A stretch of 64,000 nucleotides of DNA, from assembly GCA_965221755.1 (NCBI GenBank), contig OZ244921.1, positions 2,294,001-2,358,000 of the forward strand, written 5' to 3'. The translations under genes were made by a program, and so were the position numbers. The stretch is from Azophilus sp965221755 (GTDB lineage Bacteria > Pseudomonadota > Gammaproteobacteria > Pseudomonadales > Azotimanducaceae). The notes below the pieces were generated by a model. That model worked only from the letters and a program-made list of their open reading frames with translations, searched no databases and was not told where the DNA came from. Positions within the stretch are counted from its first letter, which is position 1; the number at the start of each line of letters is the position of its first letter. Below are positions 20,401 through 29,441 of the stretch, piece by piece.

Positions 20401-20814
20401 TTAGTCGTCGGCCTTGCCGCCGTCCTGCGGATTGAGCAGGTTCGCCAAGTTCGCCTCCATGCGCTCGCGAATGATCTCCGCCGCCTGGGCTTGTGACTGG
20501 GCCGCAATCTCAGCCAACTCGCGCATGTTGCCGAGCGCCGCCTCGAAGCCCTCCTGCGGCGAGGCCACGCGGCCTTCGGCAGCGGCGTCGCGCCAGGCCT
20601 CCAAGGTGCGTTGGAAGATCTCGCCCTGCTTCTGGGCGAGCGCCGCGAAGCCGTCCACCATCGCTTGGTTGGCTTGTCGCAGGGCCTCGATGTCCTTAGC
20701 CCCCCGTTCCATGACGGCGCCCAGATCGATGCCGGGCGGCTGCAGCCGCTGCATCATCTCGCCAAGGTCAAACCCCGGCAGGCCAAACGGATTGGTCGGT
20801 GATTGATCCGCCAT
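20401..20814 (-). CDS. Phasin-like storage-granule surface protein
   Basis: 137 residues, helical and amphipathic, rich in Ala, Glu and Gln. The stretch NQAMVDGFAALAQKQGEIFQ and the later AEIAAQSQAQAAEIIRER resemble the phasin core, which coats polyhydroxyalkanoate or lipid inclusions. It opens the operon with two WS/DGAT genes, which fits a role on neutral-lipid bodies rather than polyhydroxyalkanoate: no phaC or phaB is in the window. The assignment rests on composition, short motif resemblance and context, so a general coiled helical protein is possible. Confidence 0.65.
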   Translation of the reverse strand: MADQSPTNPFGLPGFDLGEMMQRLQPPGIDLGAVMERGAKDIEALRQANQAMVDGFAALAQKQGEIFQRTLEAWRDAAAEGRVASPQEGFEAALGNMRELAEIAAQSQAQAAEIIRERMEANLANLLNPQDGGKADD

Positions 20815-20974
20815 CTCGGTTTTCCTCCTCGTGTTGTCGTGCTGTCCAAACGGTAGTGTGCCGACAATGGCCGTGGCTGTCGATAGGGCGCACAGACATG
20901 CAAGTCCTGTTCAACCCGCAAGGCTGCGGTCCGCGTCGCGAAACGCCTCGCCCTCGGAAGATCAGGCTCAGGAA

Positions 20975-23743
20975 CTACCCCAACGAGTCCGCTTGGGCCT
21001 CCAACACCTGCAGCCGAGCTTCGGCATCGCTGGCCTTGAGGCGTTCCTTCTCGACCACCTGCGGCGGCGCGTTGGCGATGAATTTCGCATTGGCGAGCTT
21101 GGTCCGCAGGCGTTTGAGCTCGCCTCGCTTGCGGTCGATGGACTTTTGCAGACGGGCGCGTTCGGCATCCAGGTCAATCAAGCCGGCCAGGGGCACCAGG
21201 ATGCGCAGTTCGCCCACGAGCGCCAAGGCACTGCCGGGCGCCGCGTCGGCTGCGACCAGCCAGTCGATGGCTTCGACCTTGGCCAGGCGCTGCACCAACG
21301 GACCGGACAGCGCCGCCAGTTTCCGGTCCCGGTCGCCGCCGCCCGCAAGCAGCACCCGCACGGTTTGGCTGGGCTTGATGCCGGCCTCGCCGCGGATGTT
21401 GCGCAAGGCCGCAACCACCGCCTTGAGCCAATCGATGGCGGCGTCGGCCTCCGGGTCGGCGGCCAGGTCGTCGGCTTGGGGGAACGGGCGCAGCATGATG
21501 GTGTCGCCATCGAGGTCCAGCAACGGGGCCACCTCGCGCCAAATCGCCTCGGTGATGAACGGCATCACCGGATGGGCGGCGCGCAGCAGCAGTTCCAGCA
21601 CTTCCAGCAAGGTGCGTCGCGCGCTCGCCTGGCGGGCGGGGTCCGCGCCCTCGTCCCAGAGCAGGGGCTTGGCCAGTTCCAGATGCCAGTCGCAGTATTC
21701 GCGCCAAGCGAACTCGTGGATCGCGCTGGCGTAAAGATCGAATCGATAGGCATCCAGCGCCTCGGTGGCGCGGGCGACCATGCGCCGGGCGCGGGAGCGT
21801 ATCCAGCGGTCCGGCAAGCCCGGCTCCCCGGTTGCCGAAAGCTCCTTGCCTTGGGTGTTCATCAACACGAACCGCGCCGCGTTCCAGAGCTTGTTGCAGA
21901 AATTGCGGTAGCCCTCGGTGCGGGCGAGGTCGAAGCGCACGTCGCGGCCGGTGGAGGCCAGGGCGCAAAAGGTGAAGCGCAGCGCATCGGTGCCGTAGGA
22001 CGGGATGCCGTTGGGGTAGTCCCGCCGCGTGGCCTGCTCGATGCCCGGCGCCAAGTGCGGCTGGGTGAGGTTGCCGGTGCGCTTGGCCACCAGCTCCTCC
22101 AAGCCGATGCCGTCGATGAGGTCCAAGGGATCCAAGCCGTTGCCCTTGGTCTTGGACATCTTGCGGCCCTCCGCATCGCGCACCAAGCCGTGTATGTAAA
22201 CCTGCCGGAACGGCACTTCGCCGGTGAACTTGAGCGCCATCATGATCATGCGGGCCACCCAGAAGAAGATGATGTCGTGGCCGGTCACCAGCACGTCGGT
22301 CGGGTGGAAGCGCGCCAGCGCTTGGGTGCGCTCCGGCCAGCCCAAGGTGGCGAAGCTCCACAGCGCGGAGGAGAACCAGGTTTCCAGCACGTCCTCCTCC
22401 TGCCGAAGCGGCACGTCCGCCGCCAGGCCTGCGCGGCGGCGGGCATCGGCCTCGTCCTGGCCCACGTGGATGGCGCCGTCCGGGCCGTACCAAGCCGGGA
22501 TGCGATGGCCCCACCATTGCTGGCGGCTGATGCACCAGTCCTTGATGTCGCGCATCCAGGCGAAGTAGGTGTTCTCGTACTGCTTGGGGACGAATTCAAC
22601 CCGGCCCTCCCGCACGGCCTTGATGGCCGGCTCCGCCAGCGGGGCAATGCGCACGAACCACTGATCGGTGAGCCGGGGTTCGATGATCGCCTCCGAGCGA
22701 TCGCCCCGAGGCGCCATGAGACTGTGCGCCTGCACCCGCTTAAGCAGGCCTTGGGCATCCATATCGGCGACGATGCGCTGCCGCGCCGCAAAGCGGTCCA
22801 AGCCCCGGTAGGCGGCGGGGGCGTTGTCGTTGATGGCCGCCTCGGCAGTGAGCACGTTGATCATCGCCAAGCCGTGCCGCAGCCCCGTTTCGTAGTCGTT
22901 GAAGTCGTGGGCGGGGGTGATCTTGACGCAGCCGGAGCCAAAGGCCGGATCCACCGCGTCGTCGGCGATGATCGGCAACTCCCGGCCCACCAAGGGCAGG
23001 CGCGCCCGTTGGCCGATCAGGGCGCGGAAGCGCTCGTCCTGCGGATGCACCGCCACCGCGGTGTCGCCGAGCATGGTTTCCGGGCGGGTGGTCGCCACCA
23101 CCAAGTGGTCCTTGCCGTCGGCGCTGCGGGCGCCCCCGCAAAGCGGATAGCGAAAATGCCAAAGGCTGCCCTGCTCCTCCACGTTGATCACCTCCAGATC
23201 GGAGATGGCGGTGCCCAGAGCGGGATCCCAGTTCACCAGCCGCTGGCCGCGATAGACGAGGCCCTCCTCATGCAGCCGGACAAAGACCTCGATGACGGCC
23301 CGGGAGAACCCAGCGTCCAACGTGAAGCGCTCCCGCGACCAGTCGAGGGAGGAGCCCATGCGCCGCAACTGCTGGGAAATGTTGCCGCCGGACTCCCGCT
23401 TCCACTGCCACACCCGCTCGATGAAACGCTCGCGGCCGATTTCACGGCGGGTCCGACCTTCGGCGTTCAGTTGCCGCTCCACCAGCATCTGGGTGGAGAT
23501 GCCGGCATGGTCGGTGCCCATCTGCCAAAGGGCGGCGCGGCCCCGCATTCGTTGACAGCGGATCAGCGCGTCCATCAGGGTGTGCTGGAACGCATGCCCC
23601 ATGTGCAGGCTGCCGGTGACGTTGGGCGGCGGAATGACGATGCAATAACCCTGCCCCGACGCTTTCGGCGCGAACTGGCCCGCCGCCTCCCATGCTTGGT
23701 AGATGGCCGTCTCGATGGCGTGGGGATTGAAGCTCGCCTCCAC
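20975..23743 (-). CDS. valS: Valyl-tRNA synthetase
   Basis: 922 residues, class I synthetase with editing domain. The HIGH motif reads HMGHAF near residue 47 (after PPPNVTGSL) and the KMSKS motif reads KMSKTKGNGLDPLD. The C-terminal coiled coil that contacts tRNA ends the protein. GTG start at 23743 (VEASFNPHAIE). About 100 bases downstream of holC in the same direction, the usual gammaproteobacterial holC-valS order. Confidence 0.95.
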   Translation of the reverse strand: MEASFNPHAIETAIYQAWEAAGQFAPKASGQGYCIVIPPPNVTGSLHMGHAFQHTLMDALIRCQRMRGRAALWQMGTDHAGISTQMLVERQLNAEGRTRREIGRERFIERVWQWKRESGGNISQQLRRMGSSLDWSRERFTLDAGFSRAVIEVFVRLHEEGLVYRGQRLVNWDPALGTAISDLEVINVEEQGSLWHFRYPLCGGARSADGKDHLVVATTRPETMLGDTAVAVHPQDERFRALIGQRARLPLVGRELPIIADDAVDPAFGSGCVKITPAHDFNDYETGLRHGLAMINVLTAEAAINDNAPAAYRGLDRFAARQRIVADMDAQGLLKRVQAHSLMAPRGDRSEAIIEPRLTDQWFVRIAPLAEPAIKAVREGRVEFVPKQYENTYFAWMRDIKDWCISRQQWWGHRIPAWYGPDGAIHVGQDEADARRRAGLAADVPLRQEEDVLETWFSSALWSFATLGWPERTQALARFHPTDVLVTGHDIIFFWVARMIMMALKFTGEVPFRQVYIHGLVRDAEGRKMSKTKGNGLDPLDLIDGIGLEELVAKRTGNLTQPHLAPGIEQATRRDYPNGIPSYGTDALRFTFCALASTGRDVRFDLARTEGYRNFCNKLWNAARFVLMNTQGKELSATGEPGLPDRWIRSRARRMVARATEALDAYRFDLYASAIHEFAWREYCDWHLELAKPLLWDEGADPARQASARRTLLEVLELLLRAAHPVMPFITEAIWREVAPLLDLDGDTIMLRPFPQADDLAADPEADAAIDWLKAVVAALRNIRGEAGIKPSQTVRVLLAGGGDRDRKLAALSGPLVQRLAKVEAIDWLVAADAAPGSALALVGELRILVPLAGLIDLDAERARLQKSIDRKRGELKRLRTKLANAKFIANAPPQVVEKERLKASDAEARLQVLEAQADSLG

Positions 23744-23844
23744 TCAAACCCTCCGCCCGGGGCTTTTGCGGCGCCAGCGGGGACGGTCGGGCGGCGGGCC
23801 GGCGGTTCCTGCGCCGCCGCGCCGCCTCGGGGCAAGCTGAGGGC

Positions 23845-24294
23845 TCATGTCCCCTCCCAGTCGTCGAGCTCGTGGGTGGACAGGTCGTAGCCGCGGTCGC
23901 GGTAGAGACGGTAGCGAGCCCGTCCGGGCGCTCGGTTCTCCTCAACAATGATCTCCGCAGCCCGCCCGAAACGGTCGATGAAAGCCGGCGCCGCGGCGCC
24001 GAGGTTGATCAGCAGCCCTTGGGCGGACCAATCCACGTCCTTCGCCGGTTCCGGCGCGCTGCCCACCACCACCGGCGCGCCTTCGGCAGCTGGCTGGCCA
24101 GCCAAGCCGTGGGGAATCATTCGGTTGGGCGGGTAGCACCAGAGCAGCTCGTCGAACTCCTCGGCTTCAGCGCCGCTTTGCGCATGGACGTAGATCGACT
24201 TGCCAGCGCCTGCGGCCTTGGCGGCCAACCGGCAGGCGAAGCGCAGCATGGCTTCGCGCCCCACATCCTGCAGGATATAGAAGTCCAAGCGCAT
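23845..24294 (-). CDS. holC: DNA polymerase III chi subunit
   Basis: 149 residues. Clamp-loader accessory protein that links the loader to single-strand-binding protein. Family signs: MRLDFYIL at the start, CRLAAKAAGAGKSIYVHAQ, DELLWCYPPNRMIPH, and the C-terminal RARYRLYRDRGYDLSTHEL. A TTG codon directly before the ATG is an alternative start. Sits between the Anbu peptidase gene (28 bases upstream) and valS. Confidence 0.9.
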   Translation of the reverse strand: MRLDFYILQDVGREAMLRFACRLAAKAAGAGKSIYVHAQSGAEAEEFDELLWCYPPNRMIPHGLAGQPAAEGAPVVVGSAPEPAKDVDWSAQGLLINLGAAAPAFIDRFGRAAEIIVEENRAPGRARYRLYRDRGYDLSTHELDDWEGT

Positions 24295-24321
24295 CAACAG
24301 GCTATGCCAGCACTTGCGCGG

Positions 24322-25089
24322 TTAAGAGGCGCTGAGGCGGGTGATTGTGGCAGACGCTTCGCCAATGCCCGGCGCCTCGGGCAGGGCGTCAAACGCGGCG
24401 CGCACGTTCGCCGCCCAGGACCGCCTCAACTCGACCAGGTACTCATCGTCCTCAGCCAGGCTGTTGTGCAGCCCTCGACCGAAACCGCCGACGGGCTGGA
24501 TGAGGTACTCGATCGGCGGGCCGACCGCGGCGCTGCTGCGCATGGTCGAGTCCATGGAGACCAGGGCGCACATCAGGGCGGCGTTCAACGGGGTGGACCG
24601 TTCGATGATGCGGTCGAGAATGGGGCGTCCGTACTTCACCTCGCCGATCTGCAGGTAGGGCGTGGCCGTGCTGGCGCGGACAAAGTTGCCCTCCGGGTAG
24701 ATGTGGACGATGCCGGGGGCGTCCCCGCCGATCTGGCCACCGAGGATGAAGGAGGCCTCCGGCACGAAGTCCTTGTCCTGACGGATCTGCTGGTGCTTGT
24801 TCTGCTCGGCCACGGACAGGGCGCCGATGTACTCCGCCGCCCGGTTCAGGTTCTCCGCTTGGTTCAGGCCCCGGCGCGCCGACTCCTCGATGTCCCGCTC
24901 GATTTCCGCCATCACCCCTTGGGTGGTGGCCAAGTTGCCGGCGCTCAGAATGACGAAAAAGCGCTCCCGGCCCAGATGAAACCGGTGCATCTTGCCGTAG
25001 GTGCTGATTTGGTCCACGCCGGCGTTGGTGCGCGAGTCCGATGCGAACACCAAGCCCGCGTCAACGGCGACAGCCACGCAGTAAGTCAT
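24322..25089 (-). CDS. Anbu-type proteasome-like peptidase (COG3484)
   Basis: 255 residues from the ATG at 25089. Ntn-hydrolase fold related to proteasome beta subunits. The start MTYCVAVAVDAGLVFASDSR and the following NAGVDQISTYGKMHRF are diagnostic; Thr2 would be the nucleophile after Met removal. Upstream in-frame codons run through a palindromic repeat and are rejected. Anbu is usually clustered with a transglutaminase-like, an alpha-E and an ATP-grasp gene; none is adjacent. Here it occupies the slot before holC-valS and divergent from lptFG where gammaproteobacteria usually carry pepA. Cytoplasmic; substrate unknown. Confidence 0.85.
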   Translation of the reverse strand: MTYCVAVAVDAGLVFASDSRTNAGVDQISTYGKMHRFHLGRERFFVILSAGNLATTQGVMAEIERDIEESARRGLNQAENLNRAAEYIGALSVAEQNKHQQIRQDKDFVPEASFILGGQIGGDAPGIVHIYPEGNFVRASTATPYLQIGEVKYGRPILDRIIERSTPLNAALMCALVSMDSTMRSSAAVGPPIEYLIQPVGGFGRGLHNSLAEDDEYLVELRRSWAANVRAAFDALPEAPGIGEASATITRLSAS

Positions 25090-25125
25090 GGCGTTGTTGT
25101 ACGCGCTCACTGCAATCAAGTCAAC

Positions 25126-25174
25126 GCGCGACCTGACGGTCGCGGATGGAGTTTCGCTGGCGCCGAACTCCGCA
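25126..25174 (+). repeat. Two-hairpin palindromic repeat, copy A
   Basis: Contains the stem CGCGACCTGACGGTCGCG followed by GGAGTTTCGC...GAACTCC. It is the reverse complement, with few changes, of the repeats at 29366-29416 and 48326-48376. It fills the divergent promoter region between the Anbu gene and lptF. REP-like dispersed element. Confidence 0.75.
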
Positions 25175-25225
25175 GCGACTCTCGGCCCGTCAACTGATGC
25201 TGCGAAACTCGGCCATAATCCACCC

Positions 25226-26320
25226 ATGGTCGCTGCGAGGCACATCAACCGCGAGTTGCTCGCCGTTTTCGTGGCCACCCTGCTGGTGCTGTTTGCGGTG
25301 GCGGTCGGCGGGCGCTTCATTGGCTACTTGCAGGAGGCGGCCGCGGGCAAGTTCGTCGCCGCCGACCTGATGACCATCATGGCTTTGCGCTTGCCGGGTT
25401 TCGTGCAGCTCATCGCCCCGTTCGCCTGCCACATCGCCGTGCTGCTGACCGTCGGCAGGCTGCACGCCGAGCAGGAGATGGCGGTTCTGCGCAGCAGCGG
25501 AGCGGGAACCGGGCGGCTGCTGGCTTGGTTCCTTCCGTCCGCAACGCTGCTGGCCGCCGGCGTCGGCGCCCTTTCGCTTTGGATAACGCCGGATCGCAAC
25601 GCCGCCTTGGACCGCTTTCTCATCAAGCAGCGCGCCGAAGCGAGTTTCGACCGCTTGAGCGCGGGCGCATTCAACGCCTTCGGCCGGGGCCAGCGCGCGC
25701 TCTACGCCGAAACCGTCAGCGGCGACGGCCAAACCTTGGGCGGCGTGTTCATCTTCGAACGCGGCAAGGGCGAGCCGCTGGTCACGATCTGGGCCGAGCA
25801 AGCCTCACGTCACGTGGATGAGCGCACGGGCAGCCAATTCCTGGTGCTCGGGGACGGCATCAGGCACAGTCATCGGCCGGCCGACGATCCAAGCCGGCGC
25901 CCGGAGGGCCTGCGCCGCCAAGTGATCGAGTTCTCCACGTTGAGCCAGAGGATCGACACCGACGTGGCGGCTTCGAGGCGCGTGAAGCCCGAAGCCCTGT
26001 CCTCGGCCGCCTTGCGGCATCGATCCGACGCCGCCGCTGCGGCGGAACTGCACTGGCGCATGGCCCTGCCCACGTTCACGCTCATCAGCGCGCTCATCGC
26101 CTTGGGACTGGCGCCGGTCAAACCCCGCCAGGGCCGATTCGGCCGGGTGCTGCCCAGCATGACGATGCTGGTGGCCTACTACTTGGCGTTGCTGGCCAAC
26201 CAGAACGCCGTTCTGTCCGGCCACCTGCCCGCCGTTGCCGGCCTATGGCCCGCCCATGCCCTGTTCGCCGCCATTGCCGCTGCGGCCTTGGCGCGCAGCG
26301 CCAAGCCAGCCCGCCAATGA
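25226..26320 (+). CDS. lptF: LPS export system permease LptF
   Basis: 364 residues from the ATG at 25226 (MVAARHINRELLAVFV). YjgP/YjgQ-family inner-membrane protein of the LptB2FG transporter, which extracts lipopolysaccharide for transport to the outer membrane. Three N-terminal membrane segments (about residues 10-30, 55-80, 95-120), a periplasmic beta-jellyroll region, and three C-terminal membrane segments. Characteristic HINRELL start and LRLPGFVQLIAPF segment. Its stop codon overlaps the lptG start (ATGA). Divergent from the Anbu gene. Confidence 0.9.
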   Translation: MVAARHINRELLAVFVATLLVLFAVAVGGRFIGYLQEAAAGKFVAADLMTIMALRLPGFVQLIAPFACHIAVLLTVGRLHAEQEMAVLRSSGAGTGRLLAWFLPSATLLAAGVGALSLWITPDRNAALDRFLIKQRAEASFDRLSAGAFNAFGRGQRALYAETVSGDGQTLGGVFIFERGKGEPLVTIWAEQASRHVDERTGSQFLVLGDGIRHSHRPADDPSRRPEGLRRQVIEFSTLSQRIDTDVAASRRVKPEALSSAALRHRSDAAAAAELHWRMALPTFTLISALIALGLAPVKPRQGRFGRVLPSMTMLVAYYLALLANQNAVLSGHLPAVAGLWPAHALFAAIAAAALARSAKPARQ

Positions 26321-27405
26321 TCCCCCTGTCTCGGATCGACCGCTACCTGTGTCGGGCCGTGCTGAGCGCCGCTGCGGCGGTCCTGCTGGCGCTCACCGCC
26401 TTGGTCGCGGTCTTCGCCCTCATCGAGGAGCTCGGCGAGGGGGACAGCGCCTACGGACCGCTTGACGCGGCTTGGTACGTCATCCTTACCCTGCCGCGGC
26501 GGGCTTGGGAAATGCTGCCCTACGTCCTGTTTCTCGGCAGCCTGATCGGCTTGGGCAAGCTGGCCAGCCAATCGGAATTGACGGCTCTGCGGGCCGCCGG
26601 GGTGTCGGTGCGCCGCTTGGCCGGCGCCACGGCCTGGGCGGTCGCCTTGGCTTGGGCGCTCGGCTTGGCCACGGGTGAATGGATCGCGCCGGCCACCGAG
26701 GCCGCGGCCCAAGCCCACAAGGCGCGCATCCTGCGGGGCAGTGCGGGCATTGAGTTCAAAGGCGGGCACTGGTACCGCGAGGGCTTGCTCTACATGCATG
26801 TCGAAGCCTTGGATGACAATGGCGACTTGCTGGGCGTGCGCCAGTATTGGCTCAACGACCGCGGGCGCCTGTCACTGATCCGGGAGGCCGCGCGCGCCGA
26901 GCATCTGGGCGCAGCCGATGCGGGCGAGGACTGGATTCTGCGCGACGGCCTGGAAACCCGGCTGGGCGACGATGAGATTCTGGCGCAGCCGTTCCCGGAA
27001 CTGGTTTGGCGCAGCCAGATCGAACCCGGCCTGATCAGCGAGCGGCTGCGCCTCGATGCCCGCAAGCTGCCCCTGCTCGACCTGCGCCGCCAGATCAGCT
27101 ATTTGCAGCGCGAGGGCTTGGACGCCACTTCCCAGCTCATCGCCTTCTGGAGCAAGTGCCTGCAGCCGGCCTCCCTGTTCGGTCTGGTCCTGCTGGCCTT
27201 GGCCTCGGTGCTCGGCCCGTTGCGGGACGTCGGCATCGGGGTGCGGATCAGCGCCGGGATCGTGGCTGGCCTGTCGTTCAAGTACCTGCAGGACCTGTTT
27301 GCGCCGATGGCCGCAGTCTATGAGCTGGCGCCGTCCTTGGCGGTTGGCATCCCCATCGCCCTATGCTGGACGCTCGGCATCCTGGGGCTGCGCCGCCTCG
27401 GCTAA
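26317..27405 (+). CDS. lptG: LPS export system permease LptG
   Basis: 362 residues from the overlapping ATG at 26317 (MIPLSRIDRYLCRAV). Second YjgP/YjgQ-family permease of LptB2FG, with the same 3+3 membrane layout and periplasmic domain. Typical stretches are LPRRAWEMLPYVLFLGSLIGLGKLA and the C-terminal ISAGIVAGLSFKYLQDLF. Translation is probably coupled to lptF. Convergent with an RDD protein gene. Confidence 0.9.
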   Translation: MIPLSRIDRYLCRAVLSAAAAVLLALTALVAVFALIEELGEGDSAYGPLDAAWYVILTLPRRAWEMLPYVLFLGSLIGLGKLASQSELTALRAAGVSVRRLAGATAWAVALAWALGLATGEWIAPATEAAAQAHKARILRGSAGIEFKGGHWYREGLLYMHVEALDDNGDLLGVRQYWLNDRGRLSLIREAARAEHLGAADAGEDWILRDGLETRLGDDEILAQPFPELVWRSQIEPGLISERLRLDARKLPLLDLRRQISYLQREGLDATSQLIAFWSKCLQPASLFGLVLLALASVLGPLRDVGIGVRISAGIVAGLSFKYLQDLFAPMAAVYELAPSLAVGIPIALCWTLGILGLRRLG

Positions 27406-27830
27406 TCGGCGCAACGCTCCACCCGGGAATGGCTGGCGAGGTCCGGCCAGGTTCGGCCTTGGCGGTCAATCAACGCCCAGAGGTAGCCGAGGCCGAGGCC
27501 CCCGAAAGCGGCCAACGCCACCGCAAAGCGCAACGTCGCCTGGTGCAGGCTGATCCGCCCGCCGGCGTTGGACACTAGGCGCAGCCGCCACGCGCGCATG
27601 CCGGCCGTTTGGCCGGCCGCGGTCCAAAAGTAGGCGAAGAAAGCAAAGGCCTCCAGAAAGAGCAGGGTTTGCACGGGCGCGCCAAGCACGGGCTCGCCGC
27701 CGTTGGCGACCACCATGGCCAGCAGCGTGATCATCCAGATCGCCAGAATCAGCAGAGCGTCATAGAACATCGCCGCCAGACGGCGCGGCAGGCCCGCCGC
27801 GCGCGGTTCAGAAGCGGGCTGCGCCGGCAT
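27402..27830 (-). CDS. RDD-family membrane protein
   Basis: 142 residues. Two or three membrane segments (about 25-50, 60-80 and 105-125). The arginine of the RDD signature is in LPRRLAAMFYDALL and the second block is QTAGMRAWRLRLV. RDD proteins often lie beside lptFG in gammaproteobacteria; their function is poorly known, with some implicated in ion exchange. The first codons overlap the end of the upstream thiolase-like gene by 23 bases. Confidence 0.8.
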   Translation of the reverse strand: MPAQPASEPRAAGLPRRLAAMFYDALLILAIWMITLLAMVVANGGEPVLGAPVQTLLFLEAFAFFAYFWTAAGQTAGMRAWRLRLVSNAGGRISLHQATLRFAVALAAFGGLGLGYLWALIDRQGRTWPDLASHSRVERCAD

Positions 27831-29280
27831 TCAGGCTCATCGAACGGCCGCAGAACTCCTGTTGGGTCATGGCGCCCAGGGTGTCGGCGTCCCGGCAGTT
27901 GGCCCAGGTTCGCTCGCCGCCGTCGAGGCGCCCTGCGATGTGGGCGACTTCCGGGCCTTCGGCGCCGTACATCACCGAGTACCCCTCGACGGTGGCCCGG
28001 CCCTTGTGGTCGGCGACGATGCCGCGGGCCGGCAGGGCATCCACCTCCGCTTGGGGCGCCTCGTGCCGAAACGGGCGCGGGGGCGGCTGCGCGCAGTACA
28101 GGCCAATGGCGTGCTTGGTGAGGTAGCCGCCGTTGGCGGACACCAAGCCCTTTCCGCCCGGGGCGCCGCGCAGCACTTCCGCCATGCGGGCGATGGCGTG
28201 CATCACGTAGTTGTTGAGGGGGCCGCCGGCAAAGGTCAAGCCGCCGGTCACGGTCAGCGGCAGCTTAGCATCCGAGCCGCCAGCGCCGTCCAAGCCGATT
28301 TCGGCCGCCGCCACCTGAACCGCGATGGGAAAGCAGCTGTAGAGGTCCACGTGATCCAGCTGCGCAGGCTGCCAGCCGGCCCATTCCAAGGCCCGGCGGG
28401 CAGCGAGCCGGATGGCTGGGGAACTGTGCAGGTTGTCCCGGTTGGAGACGAGATGGTGGTCGTGGGCGTCCGCTCCCGCCCAAGGATAGATCCACTTCCG
28501 GCGCGGAACGCCCAAGGCTTTCGCCTTGCGCTCGGAACACAGCATCAGCGCGGCGCCTTGATCGACATTGCTGTTCGAGTTCATGAATTTGGGATACGGG
28601 AATGAAACCGGCCGGTTGGCCGCTGAGGGGCTGCGGATCTCCTCGGCGGTCTTGGCCTGCCGCAGCCAGGCATGGGGGTTCTCCGCAGCCACTGCGGAGA
28701 AGCTCGCCCAGAGCTCGGAGATGCGCGCCATGTGGGCGTCCACTCCTTCGCCAAGATGGTGGCGGCGGGCGGTCTCCATGATGGGATACATGCGGATGGG
28801 CCGATCGATGCCCAAAGCCAACTCCGCCGGATGCCCCATGGCCACGTCCGTGCCGATGCGCAGATCCGGCGTGCCGTCGATGCTGCGCCAATCCGGCTTG
28901 GCGCCTGCCCGGCGCAGCCTCGCTCGGGTGTGGCCGCATTCCGCGCCGGTGATGAGGATGACCTCATGGGAACCGGCTTGGATGTCGAGGACGGAGCGGT
29001 TCACCACCGTTTGCACGAAGTTGCCGCCGAAGGACGTCAGGGCCGTCTCGGCCGTCGAGTTGCCCAGCGCTTCGCCGACGGCCCGAGCTGGATTTTGGTA
29101 GGGCCAGTAGCCCCGAATGACGCGAATCGAGCTCGCTTGCGCCGCCAGCCCCGGGCAGTCGGCGTCTTCGGCCGCCGCCCGGCTCGCATCGATCATCAGA
29201 TCAACGGGTTCCTTGCGTTCGTCGAGCGCCTCGGCGCGCTGGCTGATCTGCGCCACGCCTACGAGCACCGGTGTTTCCAT
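27808..29280 (-). CDS. Thiolase-like acetyl-CoA acetyltransferase family protein
   Basis: 490 residues from the ATG at 29280 (METPVLVGVAQISQRAE), preferred because GGAG lies six bases upstream. Thiolase fold of the type annotated as acetyl-CoA acetyltransferase with an extended C-terminal OB-like domain (ARGIVADHKGRATVEGYSVMY). Recognisable blocks are NSNVDQGAALMLCSE, DHVDLYSCFPIAVQ and TVTGGLTFAGGPLNNY. It lacks the clear CxxxG active site of FadA-type thiolases near residue 90, so it may be a carrier-type or SCP-x-like protein. Substrate unknown. Confidence 0.75.
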   Translation of the reverse strand: METPVLVGVAQISQRAEALDERKEPVDLMIDASRAAAEDADCPGLAAQASSIRVIRGYWPYQNPARAVGEALGNSTAETALTSFGGNFVQTVVNRSVLDIQAGSHEVILITGAECGHTRARLRRAGAKPDWRSIDGTPDLRIGTDVAMGHPAELALGIDRPIRMYPIMETARRHHLGEGVDAHMARISELWASFSAVAAENPHAWLRQAKTAEEIRSPSAANRPVSFPYPKFMNSNSNVDQGAALMLCSERKAKALGVPRRKWIYPWAGADAHDHHLVSNRDNLHSSPAIRLAARRALEWAGWQPAQLDHVDLYSCFPIAVQVAAAEIGLDGAGGSDAKLPLTVTGGLTFAGGPLNNYVMHAIARMAEVLRGAPGGKGLVSANGGYLTKHAIGLYCAQPPPRPFRHEAPQAEVDALPARGIVADHKGRATVEGYSVMYGAEGPEVAHIAGRLDGGERTWANCRDADTLGAMTQQEFCGRSMSLNAGAARF

Positions 29281-29324
29281 CGCCATCTCCAGCTTGCGGG
29301 AAAAAGTGGACGCCAATGATAACT

Positions 29325-29416
29325 GTGCGGGCTCAGAAACGTACCGGAATCTGATCTAAGCGACGAGCGCGGAGTTTCGCGCCAGCGAAACTCCATCCGC
29401 GACCGTCAGGTCGCGC
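29325..29416 (-). repeat. Composite palindromic repeat, copy B
   Basis: A 38-base unit beginning GTGCGGGCTCAGAAAC is followed by two hairpins: GGAGTTTCGCgccaGCGAAACTCC and CGCGACCGTCAGGTCGCG. The same composite occurs at 48283-48420, and the hairpin pair in inverse orientation at 25126-25174. Lies between two minus-strand genes. Confidence 0.75.
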
Positions 29417-29441
29417 CTGCGCCGCGATTCGTTGGCGCCGC

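Noticed and set aside
20831..23890. A very long open frame (about 1000 codons) on the plus strand across valS
   Set aside because: It is antisense to the clear valS gene; its composition (His, Gly, Arg, Val rich) is what GC-rich codons give when read backwards, and no family motif is seen.
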